From NCBI RefSeq assembly GCF_036898095.1, contig NC_090728.1:92594648-92658647 (forward strand): a stretch of 64,000 bases of DNA, given 5' to 3'. The first letter of the stretch is position 1, and the number at the start of each line of letters is the position of its first letter. This DNA comes from Palaemon carinicauda. Its lineage: Eukaryota; Arthropoda; Malacostraca; Decapoda; Palaemonidae. The position numbers and the translations under genes are program-made. Shown in pieces: positions 1 through 10,640 of this stretch. The notes under the pieces are model-generated. The model was not told the origin of the DNA. It did not search any database and saw nothing but the letters and a program-made list of their open reading frames with translations.

Positions 1-23
1 ATGTAAATGTGTTTTTGGTAGCT

Positions 24-1290
24 CAAGTCCCACTGATTACCGCCCAATTTCCATAACTCCCATATTATCTAAAGTTTTTGAACGTCTTCTGGCAAAACGT
101 CTTAATAGGTTTGCTGAAGGTAATCATCTATTCACTAGTTTGCAATTTGGTTTTCGTAAAGGCCTTGGAGCATGTGATGCCCTTCTTACAATCTCCAATA
201 CTGTACAGAAATCTGCTGCCTTTGACCGTGTTAATCATGAGGCCCTTGTTTTCAAACTGAAACAGTTGGAAGTGGATGGGTCGTTTCTTAGCATTATTAT
301 TGATTTTTTAAGTAATAGATCTCAAATGGTTGTTGTTGATGGGCACCATAGTGAGTACAGTATAGGAATGTGATATTCGGTGTTCCACAGGGTAGTGTTC
401 TTGGCCCATTACTTTTCATACTAGGCTATATACACATGACATGTGGTTTGGCCTAGAAAACAAGCTTGTTGCATATGCAGATGATGCTACTCTCTTTGCA
501 TCAATTCCATCCCCTGAAATTAGATCTAGGGTTGGTGAATCCCTTAATAGAGATTTAGCTAAAATTAGTGCATGGTGCAAATTATGGGGTATGAAGTTGA
601 ATCCTAACAAAACTCAAAGTATGATTGTAAGTAGGTCAAGGACGGTGGCTCCTCAACATCCGGATCTCAGTATTGATAATGTTTCTTTAAATCTGTATGA
701 ATTTTAACATTTTAGGTGTGATTCTCGACAGCAAATTTACTTGTGAGAAACATATAAGATCTGTGTCTTCTTCAATTGCACAAAAAAATTGGCTTTTTGA
801 GAAAGTCTTACAAGATTTTCGGTGATCAATCTATTCTGAAGAAGTGTTTTAATTCTTTCATTCTACCTTGTTTTGAGTATTGTTCTCCTGTCTGACGTTA
901 AGCTGCTGATTCTCATCTTAATTTGTTGGACAGAAACTTACGGTCTATTAAATTTCTTATTCCTGATCTAGATATTAATCTTTGGCACCGTCGTTCAATT
1001 AGTTCATTATGCATGTTGCATAAGATTTTTCATAACTCTTACCATCCTTAACATTCAGATCTCCCTGGACAATTCTATCCTGTTCGTAATACTAGGCAGG
1101 CAGTTAATTCTAATAGCCAGGCCTTCTCCATCATGAGGCTCAATACTAAACAGTATTCCAGAAGTTTTATTCCAGCTGTTATCAAGTTGTGGAATGATCT
1201 TCCTAATCGGGTAGTTGAATCAGTAGAACTTCAAAAGTTCAAAGTTGGAGCAAATGTTTTTATGCTAATCAGGCTGACATGAATCTTTTT
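24..1290 (+). pseudogene. LINE reverse transcriptase, broken
   Basis: The translation shows successive RT motifs. 'DYRPISITPILSKVFE' lies near 38-90, 'QFGFRKGLGACDALL' near 140-190, 'FDRVNHEALVFKLK' near 220-262, and a 'GVPQGSVLGPLLF'-type block near 378-418. The catalytic 'YADDATLFA' lies near 474-500, followed by 'WGMKLNPNKTQSM' near 583-622. These are in different frames with stops, for example at 371-373 after the first long block. The enzyme would copy the element's RNA at a nicked target (established for the class). Downstream of 707 the similarity continues in other frames to about 1290. The copy is inactive. Confidence 0.85.
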
Positions 1291-1505
1291 ATAGTTTATA
1301 TATGACATATCTGTTTTTGACGTTGTTAATAGTTTATATAGGACATATCTGTTTTGACGTTATTACTGTTTTAGAATGATTTATTGTTAACTTGCTCTCA
1401 TCATTTATTTATTTCCTTATGTCCTTTACTCACTGGGCTATTTTTCCCTATTGGAGCTCTTAGGCATAGCCTCTTGCTTTTCCAACTAGGGTTGTAGCTC
1501 GGCTA

Positions 1506-1584
<79 letters not shown>

Positions 1585-1599
1585 TAATAATAATAATAT
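1506..1599 (+). repeat. (TAA)n microsatellite at LINE 3' end
   Basis: About 94 bp of TAA units with one TGA variant near the end. It directly follows the LINE tail, so it probably grew from the element's own 3' repeat. Confidence 0.95.
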
Positions 1600-1639
1600 A
1601 GTGTTTAGTGATTTGATTTCCAAATTTTACTTGACCTAG

Positions 1640-2400
1640 CCAATGTCTGATTTGCTTTTTTCAATTTTTCACTCAACTCTAATTCTAAAGACCCTGTATT
1701 AGAGATCATAGTTTCTAAATACTTAAATGATTCTACCTCATTAATCCTTTCTCCTTCCAACTATATTTCATCTTCCATTGCATACTCTGTTCTCATCAGC
1801 TCTGTCTTTCTTCTGTTTATCCATCTCGTGTTATATATCATGCATTCTGGTAAGCAAGCATTGCAAATCCTGTGGTGTTCTGCTAACTAGGACAGCATCA
1901 TCAGCATACTTTAGGTCTGGTAAATTCCTATCACTAATCTAGTCCAATCCCTCTCACCCATCTCTGACTGTTCTACACATTACAAAATCCATGAGGAGGA
2001 TAAACAACATAGGTGAAAACACATTCCCCTGAAGTACTTCGCTGTTCACTGAAAATTCATTTTGATAAGACTCCATTATCATTAACTTTGCACTTGCTAT
2101 GCTCATGAACAGACTTAATTAAATTTACATATTCAAGAGGAATTACACAATAACGCAGGACTCTCTGCAAAAATTGGCCGGTGCACACTATCAAAGGCTT
2201 TTTCATAGTCCACAAATGCCATAAAAAGTAGATTTCTATATTCTACGCATTGCTTGCCATTCCCAGAATCAAAAACACCGTAGGCGTATGTGAAATCTGT
2301 GTGACAATCATGTGCAAACTTGAGGTTAAGGTTAGACCTTTTGCTCGACCTTGACCTTTGACCTAGGACTATCAAAATTGAATCACCTCCTAGCATAATA
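1640..2400 (-). pseudogene. Second LINE reverse transcriptase, RTE-like, broken
   Basis: Read on the minus strand, 2240-2180 encodes 'MAFVDYEKAFDSV', the RT motif carrying the first catalytic Asp. Further along come 'VLQGNVFSPMLFILLMDFVM' near 2050-1980 and 'LKYADDAVLVSRTPQDLQ' near 1915-1860, the catalytic YADD block. The spacing and wording resemble RTE-clade LINEs (family knowledge, not searched). Stops and frameshifts separate the blocks and no ends were found. It lies tail to tail with the preceding LINE. Confidence 0.75.
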
Positions 2401-3788
2401 AATCTCTGACAGTTTCACTATTCTATGAGTAAAATTATGGCTAAGAAATTGTTCACAAACAAACGAACAGACAAACGGGCGAAAACATAACCTCCTCCCA
2501 GCTTGGTCGGTGAAGGTAATAATAATAATGGGAAAATTATATGGGGGTAGCGTAACAGAAAATTGGAATAAAAGATTGCATAAGATATAGAGTGGAGTAT
2601 GTTGAACAATTTGTGGGACACCCCATTTGGAGCTTGACACTACATGTAACAAAAAAGCTAATGTTCGCTTATGAGATAAGAGGGTGTTGAAGAAATTCTT
2701 CGAGAAAATGATAGAGGATAAAAGAAATGGATTGATTAAAAATATTAGAGAAGGATGAAATATATAGATATAAATGATTAAACTTTCAGGAAAATAGGAA
2801 GGGGAGAATTAAAGACCAAGATTAGAGAAACAGTAGTAAAAGATGGAGGGAGGAGATAAAAGGAAAAAAAAAAAACTTTAGAAATATGTGAAAAGGGAAA
2901 AGATAAAGTAAGAAAGGGAATATTTTATGATAACAGGGAAATATTAATGATAATGCATACTGTAGAGCTAGAGTGAACATTTAAGGTTAAATTATAGAAA
3001 AAGTTACCACTTTACCTTCGAGAACTCAGCGAAGAGTGGAGAATTACAGTAGTAACGTGAAGAGAAAAATAAGATATTTAGAATCGTTTCACTTAAGGAG
3101 GAATGAATAAAAAAATAGAACAAATGATATACCTAGAAGAGAGAATGGATAGTTAAATCAAATCAACAGAAAAAAGGAAGAAAACTTAGGAGGAGCCGAT
3201 GAAAAGGCATATTTCTCCACATTGAACATATGGTCATACCTGTTGTTAGCGCCAATTTGTTTACGAAAACAGACAGTTTTGTTTCGCCAAAGTTTAACTA
3301 AACTCTGTGGAAATTTAGGAAACACAATTTGAAACATTTTCCCATGGTTAGTATCCATTTACTCTTTATTATTTAGAAAATGGCAACATACGATAATGGT
3401 TTATAATTAATCAATGGGACATAGTACTATTTTCCGCAACTCGTTTGCATTTTGAGTAATATTATAGGCATATTGTCTAGGGTAGGCCTAACCTACAGGC
3501 TAGAGTAGCTTTCCATGCAACTATAAAGCCTATAGTAGGTTTCTAACGAATTTAAATTTTGACTGATTGAATGTTCACATTTTGACTAACCCCATAGGTT
3601 AGGCTATTAGGACAATGGTAGGCAGCAGATTAGGCCTCGAGTATTGGTAGACGTACGGAAATCATAGTAATTGATGTTTTATTTTGGAAAGGATCATATT
3701 TAATGTACGCCCATTTCCTTTCAAAGAAAAGGTATTTGTTTACAAGACCAGCCTCTCCACTTACCCCCAAATTATGCAGTCCTGCAGC
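2401..3788. other. No gene seen; A/T-rich anonymous DNA
   Basis: 2401-2640 looks like a dispersed repeat, with an ACAAAC-rich stretch followed by a short AATAAT run at 2518-2530. The rest is A-rich with only short ORFs that show no recognisable domain. Confidence 0.6.
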
Positions 3789-4286
3789 TCTCCTCTTCTT
3801 GTACCGTAATTAGGAGGTTCTGCAAATGCTGGGAAAGCTAAAGATGGCAAGATATGTTGAGCAAAGGGGGGGGGGGGAGTTTATAATAAAACTAGCTTGG
3901 TTTCCTCACTAAACAACCTGGAAATGACATCGTCAACATAGTCAACCAAACAGAAGTTCATGATGCCAGCGTACATTTGATATATATTCAAAATATATGC
4001 TAAATTAAAAATGGAGTTATAACTCAAAAGTGTCACTATTTGTGAATTGTATATTTTATGGACATTTTTGAGCAATTACTCCATTTTAATTTAGTATATG
4101 TTTTCAATATCAAATGTACGCTGGCATCACAAACTTTTGTTAGGTTGACTGTGTTGATGATATCAGTTCCAGGTCTTTTAGTGAGGAAACCAAGCTTACC
4201 CCTCCACCCTTGCTCAACATATCTTGCCCTTTTTTGCTTTCCCAGCATTTAAAGAACCTCCTAATTACTATACAAGAAGAGGAGAG
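3789..4286. repeat. Large fold-back (palindromic) element, about 240-bp arms
   Basis: 3789-4030 is closely matched by the reverse complement of 4045-4286. Shared landmarks are 'TAATTAGGAGGTTCT', 'GCAAGATATGTTGAGCAA', 'CTTGGTTTCCTCACTAAA' and 'ATGCCAGCGTACATTTGATAT'. The arms differ by scattered substitutions and small indels, including a poly-G run at 3867-3878, and the centre is near 4037. It could be a fold-back transposon or MITE or an inverted duplication. No target-site duplication was recognised. Confidence 0.85.
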
Positions 4287-4634
4287 GGAACCTTTGTATA
4301 TCAGCGGGCAGTTCCTCAAGCGTTGATTAAAAATGGACATCAGCTAACCTAAACTTTCCTCCCTAACCTAACCTACAAGTCGTGCCCTTACCTACTTACC
4401 TAACGGTTCTGCAACCCCCCTTACACTGCCGTATTCTAAGCTAGCCATAATAATACATACAGGTGGCCGCTATCATACATACATCCCGAGGAGAACTGCA
4501 GGACAGCATAATTTGGGAGTCAATGGAGAGCATGGTCTTGTAAACAAGTACCAAAGAAAATGAGATTTTGCTATTGTATTTATACTGTAGGTAGGAGGTT
4601 TGGTCACATTTAGAAAAAAATAAGTAAAAATATT

Positions 4635-4889
4635 GGTAATAATATGATAGAGTCCCACCCAGGGCATTACCGCTTACTAGTATATATGAGCTTGATGTTT
4701 TTCTTTTTTCTCGAATGAAGCGAGCGGACGGCGGGGCTAAAACCACTTTGACTCTATCGAAATATTACCAAAGTCTAATGGTTTTTGCTTTGCTGTGCGC
4801 TTGCTCGTTCATAGAAAAAGAAAAACCTCGAGCTCCTGTGTACTGGCAAGCGGTAATGGGCCTGGGTGGGACTCTACCGTAATATTACC
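4635..4889. repeat. Compound fold-back MITE bounded by GGTAAT...ATTACC
   Basis: 4635-4710 ('GGTAATAATATGATAGAGTC' and onward) is inverted at 4810-4889. A third copy of the end motif ('GACTCTATCGAAATATTACC') lies at 4749-4768. The unit therefore looks like a 134-bp palindromic element followed by a second half-copy sharing its end. Shared internal text includes 'AGTCCCACCCAGG' and 'ATTACCGCTT'. No coding capacity. Confidence 0.7.
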
Positions 4890-5213
4890 TGAATGTCCAG
4901 CTTAACCTATTCGATCTGATTACTTTAATCTGCTAGGGTAAATTTATGATACTCTAATTTCTAGCCCAATACTTGAGCCCTGTATTTTTCTACTCCCTCT
5001 CATGTGTTTCATGCATTTTTCACCATGATTATTGAGGCAAACCACCCGTTTAGGAGTTTTTGGACCTCCTTTTATGTAAACAATTATGGGGGGACCCCTG
5101 TGGGAAATGGGTTTTTGAGTGGGGAAATGCCAAATTTGGATGATTTGCAGCACTAATAATGATCAGAAATGCATAGCAAAAGCAAGTTGACTAGTTGGTA
5201 AAATATATAGTTG
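4890..5213. other. No gene seen
   Basis: Anonymous A/T-rich sequence. A 69-codon minus-strand ORF at 4944-5153 has no recognisable feature. Confidence 0.5.
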
Positions 5214-5242
5214 TTCCATAACTGGAATACAAACCACGTTTT
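5214..5242 (+). repeat. Remnant of a DIRS-B/C type outer end
   Basis: 'TTCCATAACTGGAATACAAA' resembles the outer end of the B and C elements ('GTTCCGTAACCGAAATAC' at 10392, 17950 and 46738). Only about 30 bp remain before the piggyBac-type MITE. Confidence 0.5.
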
Positions 5243-5551
5243 TTAACCCTTTTACCCCCAGGGTCTCTGGAAATTTCCAACCCTTAACCCCTAAGGGGTT
5301 ATTTTTTTCCCAGCACATTTTGCAGTATATTTTTTTCAAATTGCTCTAAGAGCCTTAATTTTTGTCATAGAGAGGTCAGGTTGGTCTCATTCTCTTGGAA
5401 AATGCCTGAATTTTCTCAAAATATTATCAAAAAAATGAAAAAAAATTTTTTTATAGCATTTGTTTCCAAGGACGTACCGGTACGTCCATGGGGGTAAAGG
5501 GATGGGTTTTGTGAAACGTACCAGTACGTCCTTTGGGGGTAAAAGGGTTAA
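5243..5551. mobile_element. piggyBac-type MITE, TTAA target site
   Basis: The unit starts TTAA at 5243-5246 and ends TTAA at 5548-5551. Its inverted ends are 'CCCTTTTACCCCCA' and its reverse complement. TTAA duplication with CCC-starting ends is the hallmark of piggyBac (established). It is 309 bp and non-coding. Near the right end are a perfect 18-bp palindrome 'GGACGTACCGGTACGTCC' at 5470-5487 and a degenerate second copy near 5517-5530. Confidence 0.85.
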
Positions 5552-5760
5552 ACATCTGACTTAGCCGGTGGATATATATATATAGCTTACGTCTCTGATG
5601 TCACGGCAGAAATTCAAAACTCGCGGCAATCGCAGATTGGGTAGCTAGGTGTACTACTAGCGCCACCACTCGCCAGGTAACTAGAACCATTCCAGGAGTC
5701 CTCAGATCTTCTCTGCCGCCATTGCTGGCGACATCATTGGAACATTCGCTTGTTATAACC
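5552..5760 (+). repeat. Left inverted terminal repeat and leader of A1
   Basis: Begins near 'ACATCTGACTTAGCCGGTGG' followed by a short TA run. It matches 42083-42290 in A2, and 46530-46731 in inverse orientation. The 5' edge abuts the piggyBac-type MITE. Confidence 0.75.
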
Positions 5761-5905
5761 TTCGATTTTCGCAGTATCTTTGGTGAAGTACTTTTTTTTT
5801 TTTTTTTTTAAGCTTGATTGGATTTACTTACGGATTCCCTTGAACATCTTTTTGATTTGAATTATTTTGACCTTTGCTTGTTGATCTCTCTCTGGAATTT
5901 CCAAA

Positions 5906-8299
5906 ATGGCTGACCCTTCCCCAGTTTATAGAAAGTGTGTGAAAGGCTGTAAAACCCGCCTTCCTAAGGCCTCTATCGATCCCCACTCTATTTGTACTAA
6001 ATGTAGAGGTAAAAATTGTCAATTAGGGGATCGATGTGATGAATGTGTATTGTTATCTGAGAGTGAGTGGCTGGATTTCGATCGGTATACTCGTAAGTTA
6101 GAGAGAGATAAAGTCAGACGAAGTTCTTCTCGTTCTAGAGAATTTTCCTCTCCGCGTGTCCCTGAACCTACTTCCCCTGTAGTGGTAGTTCATGAACCTC
6201 TTACTGTTACTGCTGAGCCTTCACTTAAGGATATGATGAGTGCTATTCAAGCCCTTGGTGTTAGGGTTGAGTCGCTTGCTACGGACAGGAACCAACTAAT
6301 GTCCGATGTGAATATGCTTAAAAGTGCCAGTATTAGTGCCAAAAGTGCGGGGAATGTGTTCAGTGCTGTGGAGGGTGCGTCTGCTCGTACCTGTCGTTCA
6401 CCTAGCCTAAGACCTCTTCCAAGCTCCCCAACCCCTGGGAGAAGGAATGTCGATCGGCGAAAGGGAACGAGAGGTGTAACCGCACGAGCAGACGTCCCCT
6501 GAGTGTTTCTGTTGACGTTTCACGAAACGCTCGCCCTCACCATGGGAAAGGTGAGGTTAAGTTTACCTCATCTTCAGATGACGCTTTGGTCAGTAAAGAA
6601 TATAATCGTGACTGGGTCAAGTTTCCAGACCTCTCAAGAGGAAAATGATCTCAATAAATCAGAGTCATTCATCGTCTCAAATTCCTCGCTGTAGTCATTG
6701 GAGCAGTCCAGAGCGATTGCGTTCTTCTGAAGAAGGTTCTCCTGCCAAACGTCCTCTTAGAATGTCTGGTTTGGACAAGCTTCCAGCGATTGCTATGCAA
6801 GTTCCTGGATCTGTTGTGTCGTCGTCTGAACGTTCCAGGCGTGACGTGAGCGGGGAAGAAGGCGAATTGATCGCTGACGTTTCGGGCCGAACTTTACCTC
6901 AAGTTGACCCTAAGTTGAGCCTGTTACAGGACATGCAGCTTAAGCTGTCTTCAATTATGCAGTCATATCGACTAGTTCCCGATCGTCATGAAGCTTCGCA
7001 ACCTGAGCGTCGTAACTTGGTTAAGCTTGAGCTTAAACGTCAAGCTTCCAGGCGTGAAGCTGAACGTCAAGCTGAGCTGTTAACTTATAATGACGTTCAT
7101 CATGCAATCAAACGTGACGCCGAACGTCAAGTTAAACGTGATGTCGAGCGTCAATCATATCAAGTTAGAACTTCAAGTTGATCATGACACCAAACGGCAA
7201 GTTGATGCTGGATGTCAAGCTGGCGCACACGGCGCCCAATGTCTAGTTTGCGCACAGGCGCGCAGACGTCTTTATTCCAGCTGAAGTCTTGTCAGAAGAT
7301 GTTGATGATCCTCTTTCCGCAGCTGAACCTTTGGAAGACTTATCAGAGGAAGAAGAGCCTAAGACCGCACAGCATTCTGTAGACCTTAAGAAAATAATAA
7401 AAGTTTTTATGGAGGAATTTCCTAGTCACTTTGTTCCTGTTGCTCCAAGCTCCCCTCCATCAGAGTTCACCTTGGGGACAGCAACTCAAGCTCCTATTTT
7501 TACAAAGATGGTTCTTTCAAGATCATCTAAGAGAGCTTTAAGATTGTTGGGAGACTGGATGCAGTCCAAGAAAAATCTAGGCAAGTCAGCTTTTTCTTTC
7601 CCTCCAGGTAGACTAGCTTCCAGGTCAAGTGTGTGGTACGAGACATGAGAAGTTCTCGGCTTGGGAGTACCTGCCTCTGCCCAGGGGGACTTACTCAAGC
7701 CTAGTAGACTCTTCTTGTCGATTAGCCATGAGACGTAGTAAAATTTTCTGGACGACTTCGGAACTCGATCATCTTCTCAAGGGCGTCTTCAGAGCCTTCG
7801 AGGTTTTCAACTTTCTCGACTGGACTCTGGGAGCCTTGGGGAAGAAAGTTTATTCTTTTAACAACAATGATAGTTTTATTCAGATTATGTCTTGCATGGA
7901 CAAAGCTGTTAGGGATGGCTCTAACGAATTAGCAGCCCTTTTTTTACGGCTGGAGTTCGCAAGAAAAGAGCTCAGATGTGTTCTTTCCTTGCCATGGGGG
8001 TCACCCCTTGTCAGAGGTCTGAATTACTGTTTGTGCCGCTCTCTCATTCTCTGTTCCCACAAGAACTTGGGAAAGAGGTTGCTGCATCTTTAGCCCAGAA
8101 GGCCACCCATGACTTGGTCTCCAAGACAGCTCGAAAAGTACTTCCAGCTTCCTTTTCTAGCAACAAACCAAAAGTGGATACTCCTTTGTGTAGATTTATT
8201 CCTCCCTTTCGAGGTAGACCCGTCAGTAGGGGTAACTCCAGATCTGATGGGAAAAGAGGAAAAAGGAGGGGATCAAGATCGGGTCGAAGCAGGGTCTGA
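5906..8299 (+). pseudogene. DIRS-A1 gag, broken
   Basis: The ATG at 5906 opens 'MADPSPVYRKCVKGC'. Residues 11-47 form a Cys/His cluster (C11, C15, H27, C30, C33, C38, C44, C47), likely zinc-binding by inference. A basic 'GRRNVDRRKGTRG' motif follows near residue 180, just before a TGA at 6500-6502. Later blocks continue in other frames: a 'RREAERQ'/'KRDAERQ' repeat region at 7010-7170, 'FLDWTLGALGKK' near 7812-7848, and an SR/RG-rich tail ending 8299. Gag would package the element RNA (family knowledge). At least four frame changes make it inactive. Confidence 0.8.
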
Positions 8300-10322
8300 C
8301 TGCTTTCAACTTCAGACAGCAGTTGGGGCCAGACTGAACAACTTCTGGCAGGCTTGGGAGAGAAGGGGAGCGGACCCTTGGTCCGTCCATTTGCTGAAGG
8401 AGGGATACAAGATTCCTTTCATAAAGAAACCCCCTTTAGTTCAAGATCCAATAGATCTCTCCCCCAGATACCGAGAGGACTCAAAGAGACAGGCTTTCTT
8501 TCTACAAGTGTCCCTCTTGTTGGAAAAAGGGGCAGTAGAGAGGGTACAGGACTTGCAGTCTCCAGGTTTTTACAACCGCCTCTTCCTGGTTCCAAAGAAC
8601 TCGGGGGGGGGGGGGGGGGATGAAGACCAGTCCTAGATGTAAGCGCTCTCAATGCTTTCATTCAAAAAACGAAGTTTTCGATGGAGACTTCCAGAACTGT
8701 GCTAGCAGCAGAAAGGAAAGGCGACTGGATGGTTTCTTTAGACCTCCAGGACGCCTATTTTCATATCCCTATACATCCGAACTTCAAACGTTACCTGAGG
8801 TTCGTCTTCGGGAAGGAAGCATTATACTTTCGGACCCTGTGTTTCGGCCTCAACATCGCTCCTCTTATTTTTACAAAGCTTATGCTAAATGTGGCAAGCT
8901 TCCTACATTCAACAGGTATCAGAGCCTCCCTGTATCTGGACGACTGGTTACTCAGGGCGTCTTCCTTCAATCGCTGTCTTGAGGATCTCAGAATGACATT
9001 GACATTAGCAAAGGAACTGGGTCTTCTTGTCAACACAGAGAAGTCCCAACTGATCCCATCTCAGAAGATTCTTTATTTTGGGGATGGAGACTCAGAGTCT
9101 AGTTTTTCGGGCAAGGATAGAACAAACCCTCTTAAAGATTCGTCTGTTTCTTGGGAAAAGAAATTGTTCTGTGAGACAGTGGATGAGTCTGGTGGGAACA
9201 CTCTCCTCACTGGAGCAGTTTGTCTCCCTAATTCTCCGCCCTCTTCAATTTCACCTCAACCACTATTGGGACAAGGAGAAGGGCCTAGAGACAGAAAGTA
9301 TTCCACTTCCAGAGTCTGTCAAGAGTTGCCTACAGTGGTGGAACGACACAACCAAACTTCAGGAGGGCCTCTCGCTAGAGCAAAGGAGCCCAAACCTTGT
9401 GTTGTGTTCCGACGCTTCGGACTCGGGGTGGGGAGCAACACTGGGCAAACTGGAGTGCTTGGGTCTGTGGACAAAAGACCAAGAGAGCCTCCACATCAAC
9501 CAGAAGGAGCTATTAGCAGTTCTGTTAGCCCTTCAAGGTTTCGAAAGGTTGATTCTGAACAAAGTAGTGCAAGTAAACGCAGACAACACCACAGCATTGG
9601 CCTACATTTCCAAACAAGGCGGGACCCACTTGAAGTCCCTTCACGAGACTGCAAGGGAGCTTCTTGTTTAGGTGAAGGAAAGGAACGTCACCTTACTCAC
9701 AAGGTTCATCCAAGGAGAGAGGAACGTGATGGCAGACAGCCTCAGCAGAAGAAACCAAGTCATTCCCACGGAATGGACACTGCATCAGGAGGTTTGCAAG
9801 AAACTTGGGCGGATTTGGGGTCGTCCGTCCATAGACCTATTTGCAACCTCGAGAATGAAGAGGCTTCAAACGTACTGCTGTCCAGTACCAGATCTAGAAG
9901 CAGTCCACATCGACGCTTTCCTGCTGGACTGGTCTCACCTGGATTTGTACGCGTTCCCCCCCTTCAAAGTCCTGTACAAAGTCCTACAAAAGTTTGTCTC
10001 TCATGAGGGAACCAGATTGACTCTAGTTGCTCCCTTCTGGCCATCAAGAGAATGGTTCACCAGGGTACTTCAATGGATGGTGGACATGCCAAGAAGCCTA
10101 CCAATGCGGAGAGATCTTCTCAGACAACTGCACTTGAAAAGGTTCCATCAAAACCTTCAAGCTCTACGTCTAACTGCCTTCAGACTATCGAAAAACTCAC
10201 AAGAGCTAGAGGCTTTTCGAAGGAGGCAGCCAGAGCTATCGCTAGAGCAAGGAGGACCTCTACCATCAAGGTCTACCAGTCCAAATGGGAGGTTTTTCGA
10301 GATTGGTGCAAAGTCAACTTAG
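8300..10322 (+). pseudogene. DIRS-A1 pol: RT and RNase H, broken
   Basis: 'GYKIPFIKKPPL' opens RT near 8404. A run of 17 G at 8603-8619 shifts the frame where A2 has seven G and D has GGGTGG. RT continues 'DWMVSLDLQDAYFHIPIHP' near 8726 to the catalytic YLDD at 8934-8945. A further shift lies near 9078 ('ATTTTGGGGATGG' against 'ATTTGGGGATGG' in A2). RNase H follows with 'LCSDASDSGWGATL' near 9396 and 'VNADNTTALAYISKQGG' near 9570. A TAG at 9669-9671 precedes 'TRFIQGERNVMADSLSR' and the conserved tail 'SIDLFATSRMKR' and 'LTLVAPFWPSREWF'. The domain order matches DIRS pol; this copy is dead. Confidence 0.85.
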
Positions 10323-10391
10323 TTTCCTCATCCAGTACCTCTCTGACCCAAATCACTGACTTCCTTTTACACCTTAGGAGAAAATGCAATT
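10136..10391 (+). pseudogene. DIRS-A1 tyrosine recombinase, N-terminal fragment
   Basis: A frame different from pol encodes 'NCLQTIEKLTRARGFSKEAA', 'IARARRTSTIKVYQSKWEVF' and 'QITDFLLHLRRKC', the core-binding part of a DIRS recombinase. It overlaps the pol C-terminus (to 10322) by about 190 bp. It ends where B1 begins, so the catalytic Arg, His-x-x-Arg and Tyr are absent. Confidence 0.8.
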
Positions 10392-10640
10392 GTTCCGTAA
10401 CCGAAATACAAACCACGCTATTTACATGGGGTATTACTTTCGGCATAGCTGAAATGGCGAGCCATTAGATTTTTAACGAGGGTTAACTACCCCCTCTCTA
10501 GTTAGCGAGGGGGTAGGGGAGGGGTAGCTAGCTACCCCTCCCCCCTCACACACCGGTGAACTGATTCACTTCGCTTTTGGCTCGGGTGATGGGCAGATGT
10601 GTCTGCTCTCACCCTCGCGTGGCAGCCATTATTGTTTTGT
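10392..10640 (+). repeat. Left ITR of B1
   Basis: Shares 'GTTCCGTAACCGAAATAC', 'TGAAATGGCGAGCCATTAG' and 'CTCACACACCGGTGAACTG' with 17950-18190, and (through the first two) with 46738-46980. The inverse lies at about 24745-24951. Confidence 0.9.

Larger units (their letters stand above)
1..1599 (+). mobile_element. Degenerate LINE (non-LTR retrotransposon), 3' part, ending in (TAA)n
   Basis: The stretch holds reverse-transcriptase fragments in shifting frames, then a 3' tail that runs into a (TAA)n microsatellite. The tail just before it, about 1436-1505 (with 'TTTTCCAACTAGGGTTGTAG'), recurs at about 25960-26040, so this is a dispersed family. The left end lies outside the window. The clade is uncertain: the RT looks Jockey/CR1-like, while a TAA tail is typical of I-like elements. 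No intact reading frame remains. Confidence 0.85.
5552..10391 (+). mobile_element. DIRS retrotransposon A1, left part only
   Basis: The order is left inverted terminal repeat, gag, RT, RNase H and the N-terminal part of a tyrosine recombinase, as in DIRS elements. It is close to A2 at 42077: same gag start 'MADPSP', same terminal leader 'CGGCAGAAATTCAAAACTCG'. It stops abruptly at 10391, where element B1 begins, and its missing right part does not resume after B1/B2. The right end was lost by rearrangement, not just interrupted. Confidence 0.85.

Noticed and set aside
2383..2652. 89-codon minus-strand ORF
   Set aside because: Low-complexity, overlaps a dispersed repeat, no motif.
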